From an uncultured Eubacteriales bacterium (lineage in GTDB: Bacteria > Bacillota > Clostridia > Oscillospirales > Acutalibacteraceae), in assembly GCA_934667845.1 (NCBI GenBank), contig CAKUMQ010000035.1, positions 1 to 28,029 of the forward strand: a DNA stretch of 28,029 bases, in the 5' to 3' direction. Below, in pieces: positions 13,375-20,897 of this stretch (the first letter of the stretch is position 1; every line of letters begins with the position of its first letter). The notes beneath the pieces are model-generated. The model was given only the letters and a program-made list of their open reading frames with translations, had not been told where the DNA came from and searched no databases. The position numbers and the translations under genes are program-made.

Positions 13375-15117
13375 TCAGGCGGAAAACTGGCTGTTGTACA
13401 GCCTGGCGTAGAAGCCGTTTGCCGCCATGAGCGATGCGTGGTTGCCCTGTTCGATCACATGGCCGTCCTTCATCACCAGAATGCAGTCCGCCTCGCGGAT
13501 GGTGGACAGCCGGTGGGCGACGATAAAGCTCGTGTGTCCCGCCATCAGCGCGGCAAACGCCTGCTGGATCTTCATTTCGGTGCGGGTGTCGATCGAGGAG
13601 GTGGCTTCGTCTAAGATCAGCATCGGCGGATGGCAGAGCATGACGCGGGCAATGCACAGAAGCTGCCGCTGCCCCTGCGACAGCTCGCCGCCGTCCTCGC
13701 CGAGGACAGTGTCGTAGCCGTTTGGCAGTCGACGGATAAAGCCATGGGCATGGGCGGCTTTGGCGGCGGCGATCATCTCCTCCTCCGTCGCCTCCGGACG
13801 CCCCATCAGCAGGTTTTCGCGGATGGAGCCGCTCTTCAGCCACGTCTCCTGCAGCACCATGCCGAAGCCCGCGCGCAGGCTTTTGCGGGTGAGTGAACGA
13901 ATGTCGGTGCCGTCTACGGTGATCTCGCCGCTGTTGACATCGTAAAAGCGCATCAGCAGATTGATGAGCGTGGTCTTGCCGCAGCCGGTCGGGCCGACGA
14001 TCGCCACCCGCTTGCCCGGCAGTACGGACAGGTTGACGTCCTCGATCAGCCGCCGGTCGGGAGAATAGGAGAAGTAGACGTGGGAGAGGGCAATATTCCC
14101 CTGCGGGGCGGTCAGCACGGCGGCATCCGGCTCGTCCGGCGTCTGCGCCGGCTCGTGGATAAATTCCAGCACCCGTGCGGCACAGGCGAGCGCACCCTGC
14201 AGCTCGGTGATCACGCCGGAGATCTCGTTGAACGGCTTCGTGTACTGGTTGGCGTAGCTTAAAAAGCAGGAGAGCTGCCCGACCGTGATCCTGCCGCGAA
14301 TGGCGGAAAGCGCGCCGAAAATACCGACACCGGCATAAACCAGCGCGTTGATAAAGCGTGTGGAGGGATTGGTGATGGAGGAGAAAAAGACCGCGCGGCG
14401 GGAGCAGCTCTCCAGCCGGTCGTTGATCTCGTCAAAATCGCGGATGCCCGCTTCCTCGTGGCCGAACGCCTGCACGACCTTCTGGTTGCCGACCATCTCC
14501 TCGATAAACGCCGTCTGCTCGCCGCGCAGCACCGACTGCTCCCGGAACAGGGAATAGGAGCGCTTGGCGATAAATGCCGCGACAAACAGGGAGAGCGGTG
14601 TGACGACAATGACCGTCAGCGTAATGCCGACATTGAGCGAGAACATAAACCCGAGCGTGCCCGCAATGGTCAGCACGCCGGTGAACAGCTGGGTGAAGCC
14701 CATGAGCAGGCCGTCGGAAAACTGGTCGACATCGGCGACCATGCGGCTGACGATATCGCCGTAGGGGTGGGTGTCGATATAGGAGAGCGGGAGGATCTGC
14801 AGCTTGTCAAACGCCTTCTGCCGCATATCCCGCACCACGCGGTAGGCGATGCGGTTGTTGCAGAGCGAGAGCAGCCACTGTGCCGCCATGGACAGCAGAG
14901 TGACAATGCCGATGCGCAGAAGAATGGACAGTACAGGCGAAAATTCCACCAGCCCCTTGCCGAGCATATGGTCAATGGCTTCGCCGGTCAGGATCGGGAC
15001 ATACAGCGAGGCAAAGACGGAGACGGCGGCAAGCAGCAGAGAGAGCACTACATAGCCTGTGTAGGGACGGATATACCGCAGTACCGCAAAGAGGTCTTTT
15101 TTGGAGAGTGATTTCAT
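13375..15117 (-). CDS. Heterodimeric ABC exporter subunit with canonical ATPase site residues
   Basis: A 580-residue half-transporter: six membrane helices (about 20-300) and a C-terminal ATPase. Walker A is GPTGCGKT (375-382), the Walker B catalytic pair is Asp503-Glu504 in ILDEATSSID, and the switch histidine is His535 in IVAHRLST. Its signature is LSQGQ (479-483), a departure from LSGGQ typical of the partner with the intact Walker B in heterodimers such as TM288 and BmrA-like pairs. ATG 15117 follows AAGGAGG and overlaps the upstream stop by four bases, so both halves are translationally coupled. Likely a multidrug or lipid exporter; substrate unknown. Confidence 0.93.
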   Translation of the reverse strand: MKSLSKKDLFAVLRYIRPYTGYVVLSLLLAAVSVFASLYVPILTGEAIDHMLGKGLVEFSPVLSILLRIGIVTLLSMAAQWLLSLCNNRIAYRVVRDMRQKAFDKLQILPLSYIDTHPYGDIVSRMVADVDQFSDGLLMGFTQLFTGVLTIAGTLGFMFSLNVGITLTVIVVTPLSLFVAAFIAKRSYSLFREQSVLRGEQTAFIEEMVGNQKVVQAFGHEEAGIRDFDEINDRLESCSRRAVFFSSITNPSTRFINALVYAGVGIFGALSAIRGRITVGQLSCFLSYANQYTKPFNEISGVITELQGALACAARVLEFIHEPAQTPDEPDAAVLTAPQGNIALSHVYFSYSPDRRLIEDVNLSVLPGKRVAIVGPTGCGKTTLINLLMRFYDVNSGEITVDGTDIRSLTRKSLRAGFGMVLQETWLKSGSIRENLLMGRPEATEEEMIAAAKAAHAHGFIRRLPNGYDTVLGEDGGELSQGQRQLLCIARVMLCHPPMLILDEATSSIDTRTEMKIQQAFAALMAGHTSFIVAHRLSTIREADCILVMKDGHVIEQGNHASLMAANGFYARLYNSQFSA

Positions 15118-16844
15118 GCCTGTGCCTCCTTCGGGTACTGAGAATAGTAGATCTCCTGATAAACGGGACAGGAGTCGAGCAGCTCTTCGTGAGTGCCGAG
15201 ACCGACCGGCGCGCCGTCGTCGAGCACGAGTATGCGGTCGGCGTGCCGCAGGGAGGCGGTGCGCTGCGATACGATAAAGGTGGTCGGGCGCGGCTTCATG
15301 CTGCGGATCGCGCTGCGCAGCGCGGCATCGGTCAGATAGTCGAGCGCCGAGGCGGAGTCGTCCAGAATAAGGATGGACGGATGGCGGACAAGCGCGCGGG
15401 CGATGGTCAGCCGTTGCCGCTGCCCGCCGGAGAAGTTTTTGCCGCCCTGCGTCACTTCGGCGTCAAGCCCGCCGGGCTTTTGCTCCACAAAGTCCTTGGC
15501 CTGCGCCAGTTCGAGCGCTTTCCACAGGCGGGCATCGTCGGCATCGGGACAGCCCCAGAGCAGATTGGAACGCACCGTACCCTTGAACAGCACCGCCTTT
15601 TGCGGCACAATGCCGATGCTGCGGCGCAGCGCCTCGGGATCCTGACTGCGGACGTCCACGCCGTGGACAAACACCGTGCCCGCGGTGGCGTCGTAAAAGC
15701 GGGGGATCAGCGAGATCAGCGAGGTCTTGCCCGAGCCGGTGCCGCCGATCACGCCGATCGTCTCTCCGGGTGCGGCGGAAAACGACAGCGGGGAGAGCGT
15801 TTCGCTTCCGGCGCCGGCGTAGGTGAGGGAAACATGGTCAAAGCGCACCGCGCCGCGCTGGCTCTCGTCGGGCAGAGCGGGGGAGTCGTCGACCGGCAGC
15901 GAGGGGGTCGTTTCCAGCATGGACTGGATGCGGTCGCCGCACGCCCACGCCTTGGTCACGGTGATGATCAGATTGGCGAGCTTGACCAGCTCCACGAGGA
16001 TCTGGGTCATATAGTTGACGAGCGCGATCACCGCGCCGCAGGTCAGTGCGCCGCTGTTGATCTGCAAAGCACCGCACCAGAGCAGAGCGACAATGCCGCC
16101 GTTGATCAGCACATAGGTCAGCGGATTCATCAGCGCCGACAGTCGTCCGGCGTGCACCTGCGCCTTCAGCAGTGCATTGGTGCTGTCGGTGAAGTCGGCC
16201 GTCTCGGCCTCCTCCCGCCCAAACGCGCGGATGACGCGCACGCCCGCGAGATTTTCCCGCGTGCGGCGCAGCACGGCGTCCAGCCGCTGCTGCACCCGCT
16301 TATACAGCGGCATGGTCAGCAGCATGATGCCGAATACCACGACAGACAGAAGCGGAATGACAACGACAAAAACAAGTGCGCCCCGCGTATCCACGGTGAA
16401 CGCCATGATCATGGCGCCGAACACGACAAACGGCGAGCGCATGAACAGGCGCAGCACGAGGTTGATACCGGACTGCAGCTGATTGACATCGCTTGTCAGG
16501 CGGGTGATGGCGCCCGAACTGCCGAAACGGTCAAGCTCGGTGTAGGACAGCGTCTGCAAATGCGCATACAGCGCGTGGCGTACCCGCGCCGCAAAGCCAA
16601 CGGCGGCTTTTGCGGAAAAATACTGCGCCGTCAGCGAGCAGACAAGACCGATAATGCCGAGACCGACCAGCAGCGCGGCGCTGCGGCCGATCAGCGAGCG
16701 GTCGTTTGCGGCAATGCCGACGTCGATGATCCGCGCCATGACGAGCGGAACGAACAGCTCAAACAGCGCTTCCAGCATTTTGAACAGCGGCGCCATCACG
16801 CATTCGCGGCGATAGCCCTTTAAATAACGCAGCAGCTTTTTCAC
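15114..16844 (-). CDS. Heterodimeric ABC exporter subunit with degenerate ATPase site
   Basis: A 576-residue half-transporter, first gene of the pair. Walker A is GGTGSGKT (367-374) and the signature is canonical FSGGQ (471-475). The catalytic glutamate is replaced by aspartate (Asp496 in ILILDDSASALD) and the switch histidine by glutamine (Gln527 in FIVSQRTAS). This is the hallmark of the degenerate subunit of TM287/TM288-like exporters. The start is GTG 16844, five bases after AGAGAGG; the frame is open back to 17024 but that extension has no family similarity and overlaps the promoters. It is expressed from the promoter at 16907-16879. Confidence 0.93.
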   Translation of the reverse strand: MKKLLRYLKGYRRECVMAPLFKMLEALFELFVPLVMARIIDVGIAANDRSLIGRSAALLVGLGIIGLVCSLTAQYFSAKAAVGFAARVRHALYAHLQTLSYTELDRFGSSGAITRLTSDVNQLQSGINLVLRLFMRSPFVVFGAMIMAFTVDTRGALVFVVVIPLLSVVVFGIMLLTMPLYKRVQQRLDAVLRRTRENLAGVRVIRAFGREEAETADFTDSTNALLKAQVHAGRLSALMNPLTYVLINGGIVALLWCGALQINSGALTCGAVIALVNYMTQILVELVKLANLIITVTKAWACGDRIQSMLETTPSLPVDDSPALPDESQRGAVRFDHVSLTYAGAGSETLSPLSFSAAPGETIGVIGGTGSGKTSLISLIPRFYDATAGTVFVHGVDVRSQDPEALRRSIGIVPQKAVLFKGTVRSNLLWGCPDADDARLWKALELAQAKDFVEQKPGGLDAEVTQGGKNFSGGQRQRLTIARALVRHPSILILDDSASALDYLTDAALRSAIRSMKPRPTTFIVSQRTASLRHADRILVLDDGAPVGLGTHEELLDSCPVYQEIYYSQYPKEAQA

Positions 16845-16878
16845 GGGATCCTCTCTTTTCCTTATGGATATCCTGATT

Positions 16879-16907
16879 AGTTTACCACAGATCCGCAAAA
16901 AAGCCAA
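16879..16907 (-). promoter_or_regulatory. Promoter of the ABC exporter operon
   Basis: On the minus strand TTGGCT (16907-16902), a 17-base spacer and TAAACT (16884-16879), with TG one base before the -10 box (extended -10). The leader would be about 28 nt. Confidence 0.6.
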
Positions 16908-16967
16908 TAGGCGGACACGGGAAAAAGCGCAATTTTCGGCATTTTTCAAAATCCGCGGCTTTGGCTC

Positions 16968-16996
16968 TTGCACAATTTGAAAAAATGGGGTATAAT
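16968..16996 (+). promoter_or_regulatory. Sigma-A promoter of the NifU-like/GGGtGRT operon
   Basis: TTGCAC (16968-16973), 17 bases and a perfect TATAAT (16991-16996). The start is predicted near 17003. The short leader contains GCAATTGCGA at 17001 and GCAACTGCGA at 17021, nine of ten bases alike, and a strong AAGGAGAAGG ribosome site. Confidence 0.8.
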
Positions 16997-17043
16997 AACA
17001 GCAATTGCGATATTTTTCCCGCAACTGCGAAAGGAGAAGGACT

Positions 17044-17736
17044 ATGAACTATTCTCATGAAGTCGAACAGATGTGTCCCGTTGCCAAAGGCCCGCACCAC
17101 GGCCCGTCGCCCATTCCCGAGGAGGGCAGATGGGTCGAGGCGAAGGAGATCTCCGATATCTCCGGTCTGACGCACGGTGTCGGTTGGTGTGCGCCGCAGC
17201 AGGGCACCTGCAAGCTGACGCTCAACATTAAAAAGGGCGTCGTGGAGGAAGCGCTGGTCGAGACGATCGGCTGCTCCGGCATGACCCACTCGGCGGCTAT
17301 GGCGGCGGAGATCCTGCCCGGCAAGACGCTGCTTGAGTGCCTGAACACCGACCTTGTCTGCGACGCCATCAACGTGGCTATGCGCGAACTGTTCCTCCAG
17401 ATCGTCTACGGCCGTTCGCAGTCGGCGTTCTCCGAGGACGGTCTCGTTATCGGCGCGAGCCTTGAGGATCTCGGCAAGGGTCTGCGTTCGCAGGTCGGCA
17501 CCATGTTCTCCACCCAGAAGAAGGGTGTGCGCTATCTGGAGATGGCGGAGGGCTATGTGCAGAAGCTGGCGCTGGATGAAAACGGCGAGGTCATCGGCTA
17601 TCAGTTTGTCAAGGTCGGCAAAATGCTCGAGGACATCCGTCACGGCATGGAGCCGGGCAAGGCGTATGAGAAGAATATCGGTCAGTACGGGCGCTTTGAC
17701 AATGCCGCCAAGTATATCGACCCCCGTGAAGAATAA
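17044..17736 (+). CDS. NifU/IscU-like iron-sulfur cluster scaffold protein
   Basis: A 230-residue protein whose central part resembles NifU_N/IscU: IGCSGMTHSAAMAAEILPGK (76-94) corresponds to the scaffold GC-G...A..S......GK motif. Cysteines at 11, 49, 56, 77, 99 and 106 could bind a cluster; Cys77 and Cys106 fit two of the IscU ligands. It differs from IscU by an extra N-terminal 30 residues, a GWCAPQQGTC pair and a C-terminal 100-residue region with no NifU thioredoxin-like domain. ATG 17044 follows AAGGAGAAGG. It precedes the GGGtGRT gene by 17 bases, a known association. No iscS or sufS cysteine desulfurase gene is nearby. Confidence 0.85.
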   Translation: MNYSHEVEQMCPVAKGPHHGPSPIPEEGRWVEAKEISDISGLTHGVGWCAPQQGTCKLTLNIKKGVVEEALVETIGCSGMTHSAAMAAEILPGKTLLECLNTDLVCDAINVAMRELFLQIVYGRSQSAFSEDGLVIGASLEDLGKGLRSQVGTMFSTQKKGVRYLEMAEGYVQKLALDENGEVIGYQFVKVGKMLEDIRHGMEPGKAYEKNIGQYGRFDNAAKYIDPREE

Positions 17737-17753
17737 GCAAGGAGGACAGAGTC

Positions 17754-18761
17754 ATGGCGAACGATGTAAAATTTGAGGGCAAGGAAAGACGTCTTGCCAA
17801 AATCGAACAGTTCCTGGCTGATAACGGTCTGGGCTCCATGGAAGATTGCCGCGACCTGTGCCTTGCCAAAGGCATCGACGTGGATGCGATCGTCAAGGGC
17901 GTGCAGCCCATTGCGTTTGATAACGCTGTCTGGGCGTATACGCTCGGTGTTGCTCTGGCGCTCAAGCGCGGCGTGAGCGATGCCGCCGAGGCGTCTGCCG
18001 TCATCGGCGAGGGTCTGCAGGCGTTCTGCGTGCCCGGCTCGGTGGCTGAGCAGCGCAAGGTCGGTCTCGGTCACGGCAACCTCGGCAAAATGCTGCTGTC
18101 TGAGGAGACCTCCTGCTTCGCGTTCCTCGCGGGTCACGAGTCCTTTGCGGCGGCTGAGGGCGCGATCGGTATCGCCCGCACCGCCAACAAGGTGCGTAAA
18201 AATCCCCTGCGCGTGATCCTGAACGGTCTCGGCAAGGACGCGGCGTATATCATCAGCCGTATCAACGGCTTCACCTATGTGGAGACGCAGTATGATTTCT
18301 ATACGGGCGAGCTGAAGATCGTCGAGGAGAAGGCGTTCTCCGACGGCGAGCGCGCCAAGGTGAAGTGCTACGGCGCCAACGAGGTGCAGGAGGGCGTCGC
18401 CATCATGAAGCATGAGGGCGTCGAGGTCTCCATCACCGGTAACTCCACCAACCCCACCCGCTTCCAGCACCTGGTTGCCGGCACCTATAAGAAGTGGGCG
18501 ATCGAGAACGGCAAGAAATACTTCTCCGTCGCTTCCGGCGGCGGCACGGGCCGCACGCTGCATCCCGATAACGTGGCGGCCGGTCCGGCTTCCTACGGTC
18601 TGACCGACTCCATGGGTCGTATGCACGGCGACGCGCAGTTTGCCGGCTCCTCCTCCGTGCCCGCACACGTGGAGATGATGGGTCTGATCGGCATGGGCAA
18701 CAACCCGATGGTCGGTGCGACCGTCGCCTGCGCCGTGGCGGTTTCCGAGGCGCAGAAATAA
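17754..18761 (+). CDS. GGGtGRT family protein, function unknown
   Basis: A 335-residue soluble protein with the motif SGGGTGRTLHP (261-271) that names the GGGtGRT family (Pfam). Other strong patterns are KVGLGHGNLGKMLL (102-115), FLAGHESFAAAEGAIGIARTANK near 124-146, and SSSVPAHVEMMGLIGMGNNPMVGAT (299-323). The glycine-rich loop may bind a phosphate or nucleotide, but no fold is assigned here. Codon use differs from most neighbours: six of eight prolines are CCC rather than CCG, with many C-ending codons, as in highly expressed genes. AAGGAGG precedes the ATG. It is the second gene of a two-gene unit with the NifU-like protein and ends in a strong terminator. Confidence 0.92.
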   Translation: MANDVKFEGKERRLAKIEQFLADNGLGSMEDCRDLCLAKGIDVDAIVKGVQPIAFDNAVWAYTLGVALALKRGVSDAAEASAVIGEGLQAFCVPGSVAEQRKVGLGHGNLGKMLLSEETSCFAFLAGHESFAAAEGAIGIARTANKVRKNPLRVILNGLGKDAAYIISRINGFTYVETQYDFYTGELKIVEEKAFSDGERAKVKCYGANEVQEGVAIMKHEGVEVSITGNSTNPTRFQHLVAGTYKKWAIENGKKYFSVASGGGTGRTLHPDNVAAGPASYGLTDSMGRMHGDAQFAGSSSVPAHVEMMGLIGMGNNPMVGATVACAVAVSEAQK

Positions 18762-18796
18762 GCGAAGCAGCCGCATAAAATTGTCTGCAATACAGT

Positions 18797-18834
18797 AAAA
18801 AACAGCGTGACTTTCATTAGTCACGCTGTTTTTT
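18797..18834 (+). terminator. Rho-independent terminator after the GGGtGRT gene
   Basis: An 11-bp stem ACAGCGTGACT (18802-18812) with its complement (18819-18829), loop of six bases, extended by A/T pairs and followed by T6. The flanking A-run makes it usable in both directions. Confidence 0.93.
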
Positions 18835-18900
18835 GTCGTCGGGGACAAGCGGCAAAGCGGGAGCCGATGGGGATGCCGCCTGTTGGGAATACAGCGGAGC

Positions 18901-18932
18901 AAAACACCCCGGACTTGTCTGTGTCCGGGGTG
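18901..18932 (-). terminator. Probable terminator of the minus-strand five-gene run
   Basis: CACCCCGGAC (18905-18914) pairs with GTCCGGGGTG (18923-18932), loop eight bases. On the minus strand it is followed by only four T residues, so it may be partial; the A/T-flanked hairpin at 18797-18834 lies behind it. Confidence 0.65.
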
Positions 18933-18935
18933 CGG

Positions 18936-19844
18936 TTAACCGTTGGATACCGGTTTGGACTTTCCGTATTTTTCTTCCATTTCCTGTGTATGGGCAGAGA
19001 GCAGTTCCAGCGCCCGCGCCTGAATGCGGGACAGCTCCGTTTGATCTGTTTTGGCAAATTCGTGCTTGATCTTCGCAGAAGCTGCCGCGTGACTGTCGTC
19101 CGCTTTGCTTTCATCCGCTTCCGATAAGAATTTTTGCAGCAGTCCCAGATCGCCGGAGTAATGCAGCTCCACGAGCTTTGCCCGGTATTCCAGCTCTGCC
19201 GGTGTGATCCCCGGAAATTGCTTCATATCCAAAGTATGCTGTGCTTCGTGCTTCAAAAGTGAAACCAGGAACCGCTCGCTTTCAAAATCATACGCCTGCT
19301 CGATGCAGTTGATCGTGCCGTCCGGCGAAGCCCAGCCGCCCGTACCGTACCGGCCGAAGGTCAGATAATCCATCCAGCTCCGGAATATAAAGCCCCTGAG
19401 AATGTTGACGGTATATTCCGCCGCTCCGGTCGGCAGTTCGACCCGGTAGACGGTCGGAACCGTATCCCGCCAGATATAGGGACCGTAATATCCCTGTGTT
19501 TTTCCGAAAAGCGCATGATAGCCCTTTTCTTCAAACACCGATCGAAGCCGCTCTGTCAGAAGCGCCTCGTCTGCGTCCGGCATATGCAGAATCGCTTTCA
19601 GCCCTGTCAGCAGCCGTTTTGCGGCTTCCGCCTCCGGCAGGCCGCAATAAAAGGTATCGCGATAATAGATCTGATACAAACGCAGGATATCGTTGAGCAT
19701 ATCCGGTACATCATACACGCGGTATTCACAGTTTTCAAAGATCGCGACATATGCAGGAAGAACGTCCCTGAATTCCCCGTGACCGCGCATGTACGCAATG
19801 GCGCCTTTTATGTCTCCGTTCAGAAAAAACTGGCTGATCTCCAT
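18936..19844 (-). CDS. Uncharacterised HExxH-motif protein (putative zinc metallopeptidase)
   Basis: A 302-residue protein without signal peptide. Residues 196-206 read LLKHEAQHTLD, an HExxH zinc-peptidase motif (His199, Glu200, His203) on a predicted helix. Glu219 or Glu226 in LEYRAKLVEL could be the third zinc ligand, as in gluzincins. The N-terminal half is alpha-helical with several aromatic residues; the last 60 residues are charged helix. I do not recognise a named family, so peptidase activity is inferred from the motif. ATG 19844 follows AAAGGAGGG by eight bases. It is the last gene of the minus-strand run, 31 bases after the NERD gene. Confidence 0.75.
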   Translation of the reverse strand: MEISQFFLNGDIKGAIAYMRGHGEFRDVLPAYVAIFENCEYRVYDVPDMLNDILRLYQIYYRDTFYCGLPEAEAAKRLLTGLKAILHMPDADEALLTERLRSVFEEKGYHALFGKTQGYYGPYIWRDTVPTVYRVELPTGAAEYTVNILRGFIFRSWMDYLTFGRYGTGGWASPDGTINCIEQAYDFESERFLVSLLKHEAQHTLDMKQFPGITPAELEYRAKLVELHYSGDLGLLQKFLSEADESKADDSHAAASAKIKHEFAKTDQTELSRIQARALELLSAHTQEMEEKYGKSKPVSNG

Positions 19845-19875
19845 GCCTGTACCCTCCTTTGTATTGACCGGTAAT

Positions 19876-20850
19876 TCAGTCGATGGCGATAATTCCGCGG
19901 CAGTTCGGAAAGCGGCTGCAGCCCCAAAAGGTCTTTCCGGCGTTGGCCCCGCGCGCGGCTTGCCGCTGTATCATAGGCGCGCCGCAGCGCGGGCAGCAGG
20001 GTTCTTTTTCCTGTTCCTTTTCCTGCTTGGCGTCTTGTTCAGCGGTGTTGGCGACCTGGGGCGACAGCTCCTTCTGTTCGGCGAGACGCTGGCGGTATTT
20101 CTGAACGTAGTCGGTTTTGGGCGGCGCGTTTAAGCCCAGGAAAAAATCCGCGTTCCCGCACATGACCTTTTCGCTGACAGGCGTCGAATCGGATTGATCG
20201 GTCTTGCGGATAAAGTCGGCAAGCTGATCACAGCGGATCACCTGTGAACGGGTCGCCTTGGGGGCGTATTTGTCAAACAGAACGGTTTTGGGATTGGCGA
20301 TAACGACCACAGAGCGGAAAAGAGAATCAAAGTTCCGTTCAAACAGCGCTTTACTGACAACATTGCCTTTTCTGCTCAGGCAGATCGCTTTGATCAGCTC
20401 CATATGGCGGCGGTTCTGGGTAATGGGGGAGTAGATTCCCTCTTTTACGGCGTGTTTTCCGCTGCCGAAGGTGCGGATGAAATCGCCGCGGTTGTTGATC
20501 TCGATGTTGCCGTAAAGATTTTTGCATTCGATCACATACTGGAAATGCCGGGTAAATACCATATAGTCGATCTGCGCGGTCAAGCCGTCAAATTCCAGAA
20601 ACAGATCATGAAGGATCAGCATGGGGATATGACTGTTTTCCAGTTCAAACCGAACAGACTTCTCTCCGAACAGACCGGCATCGACCCGCCGGATCTCCGC
20701 ATCCAGCTCCTCGGCGAGCTCTCCGGACGCCTCCTTGCGCAGCTCGTTTAACGCGGCGAGCTGCGTTTCGGCTTCGCTGTCCTCCTTCAGAAAAGTCGGC
20801 TTTTTTACGGAATCAAATAATCCCGCAGTTACAGAATCAAACAGTCCCAT
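19876..20850 (-). CDS. NERD-domain protein with C-terminal topoisomerase-type zinc finger
   Basis: A 324-residue protein. Residues about 60-175 form a NERD (nuclease-related) domain: GEKSVRFEL, then QIDYMVFTRHFQYVIECKNLYGNIEI, where Asp95, Glu108 and Lys110 match the D-(E/Q)xK type catalytic residues of this superfamily. Residues 285-320 contain CPRCGAPM and WGCSRFPNC, a topoisomerase C4 zinc ribbon. A Glu/Lys/Gln-rich linker joins them. The N terminus repeats GLFDSV twice (2-7 and 10-15). ATG 20850 follows AGAGGTG; the frame is open upstream into the neighbouring gene but has no similarity there. Probably a DNA-handling protein; biological role unknown. Confidence 0.88.
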   Translation of the reverse strand: MGLFDSVTAGLFDSVKKPTFLKEDSEAETQLAALNELRKEASGELAEELDAEIRRVDAGLFGEKSVRFELENSHIPMLILHDLFLEFDGLTAQIDYMVFTRHFQYVIECKNLYGNIEINNRGDFIRTFGSGKHAVKEGIYSPITQNRRHMELIKAICLSRKGNVVSKALFERNFDSLFRSVVVIANPKTVLFDKYAPKATRSQVIRCDQLADFIRKTDQSDSTPVSEKVMCGNADFFLGLNAPPKTDYVQKYRQRLAEQKELSPQVANTAEQDAKQEKEQEKEPCCPRCGAPMIQRQAARGANAGKTFWGCSRFPNCRGIIAID

Positions 20851-20897
20851 AGAATACACCTCTTTCGTATGATAAAGACCGATAATAGGGAAAGCGG

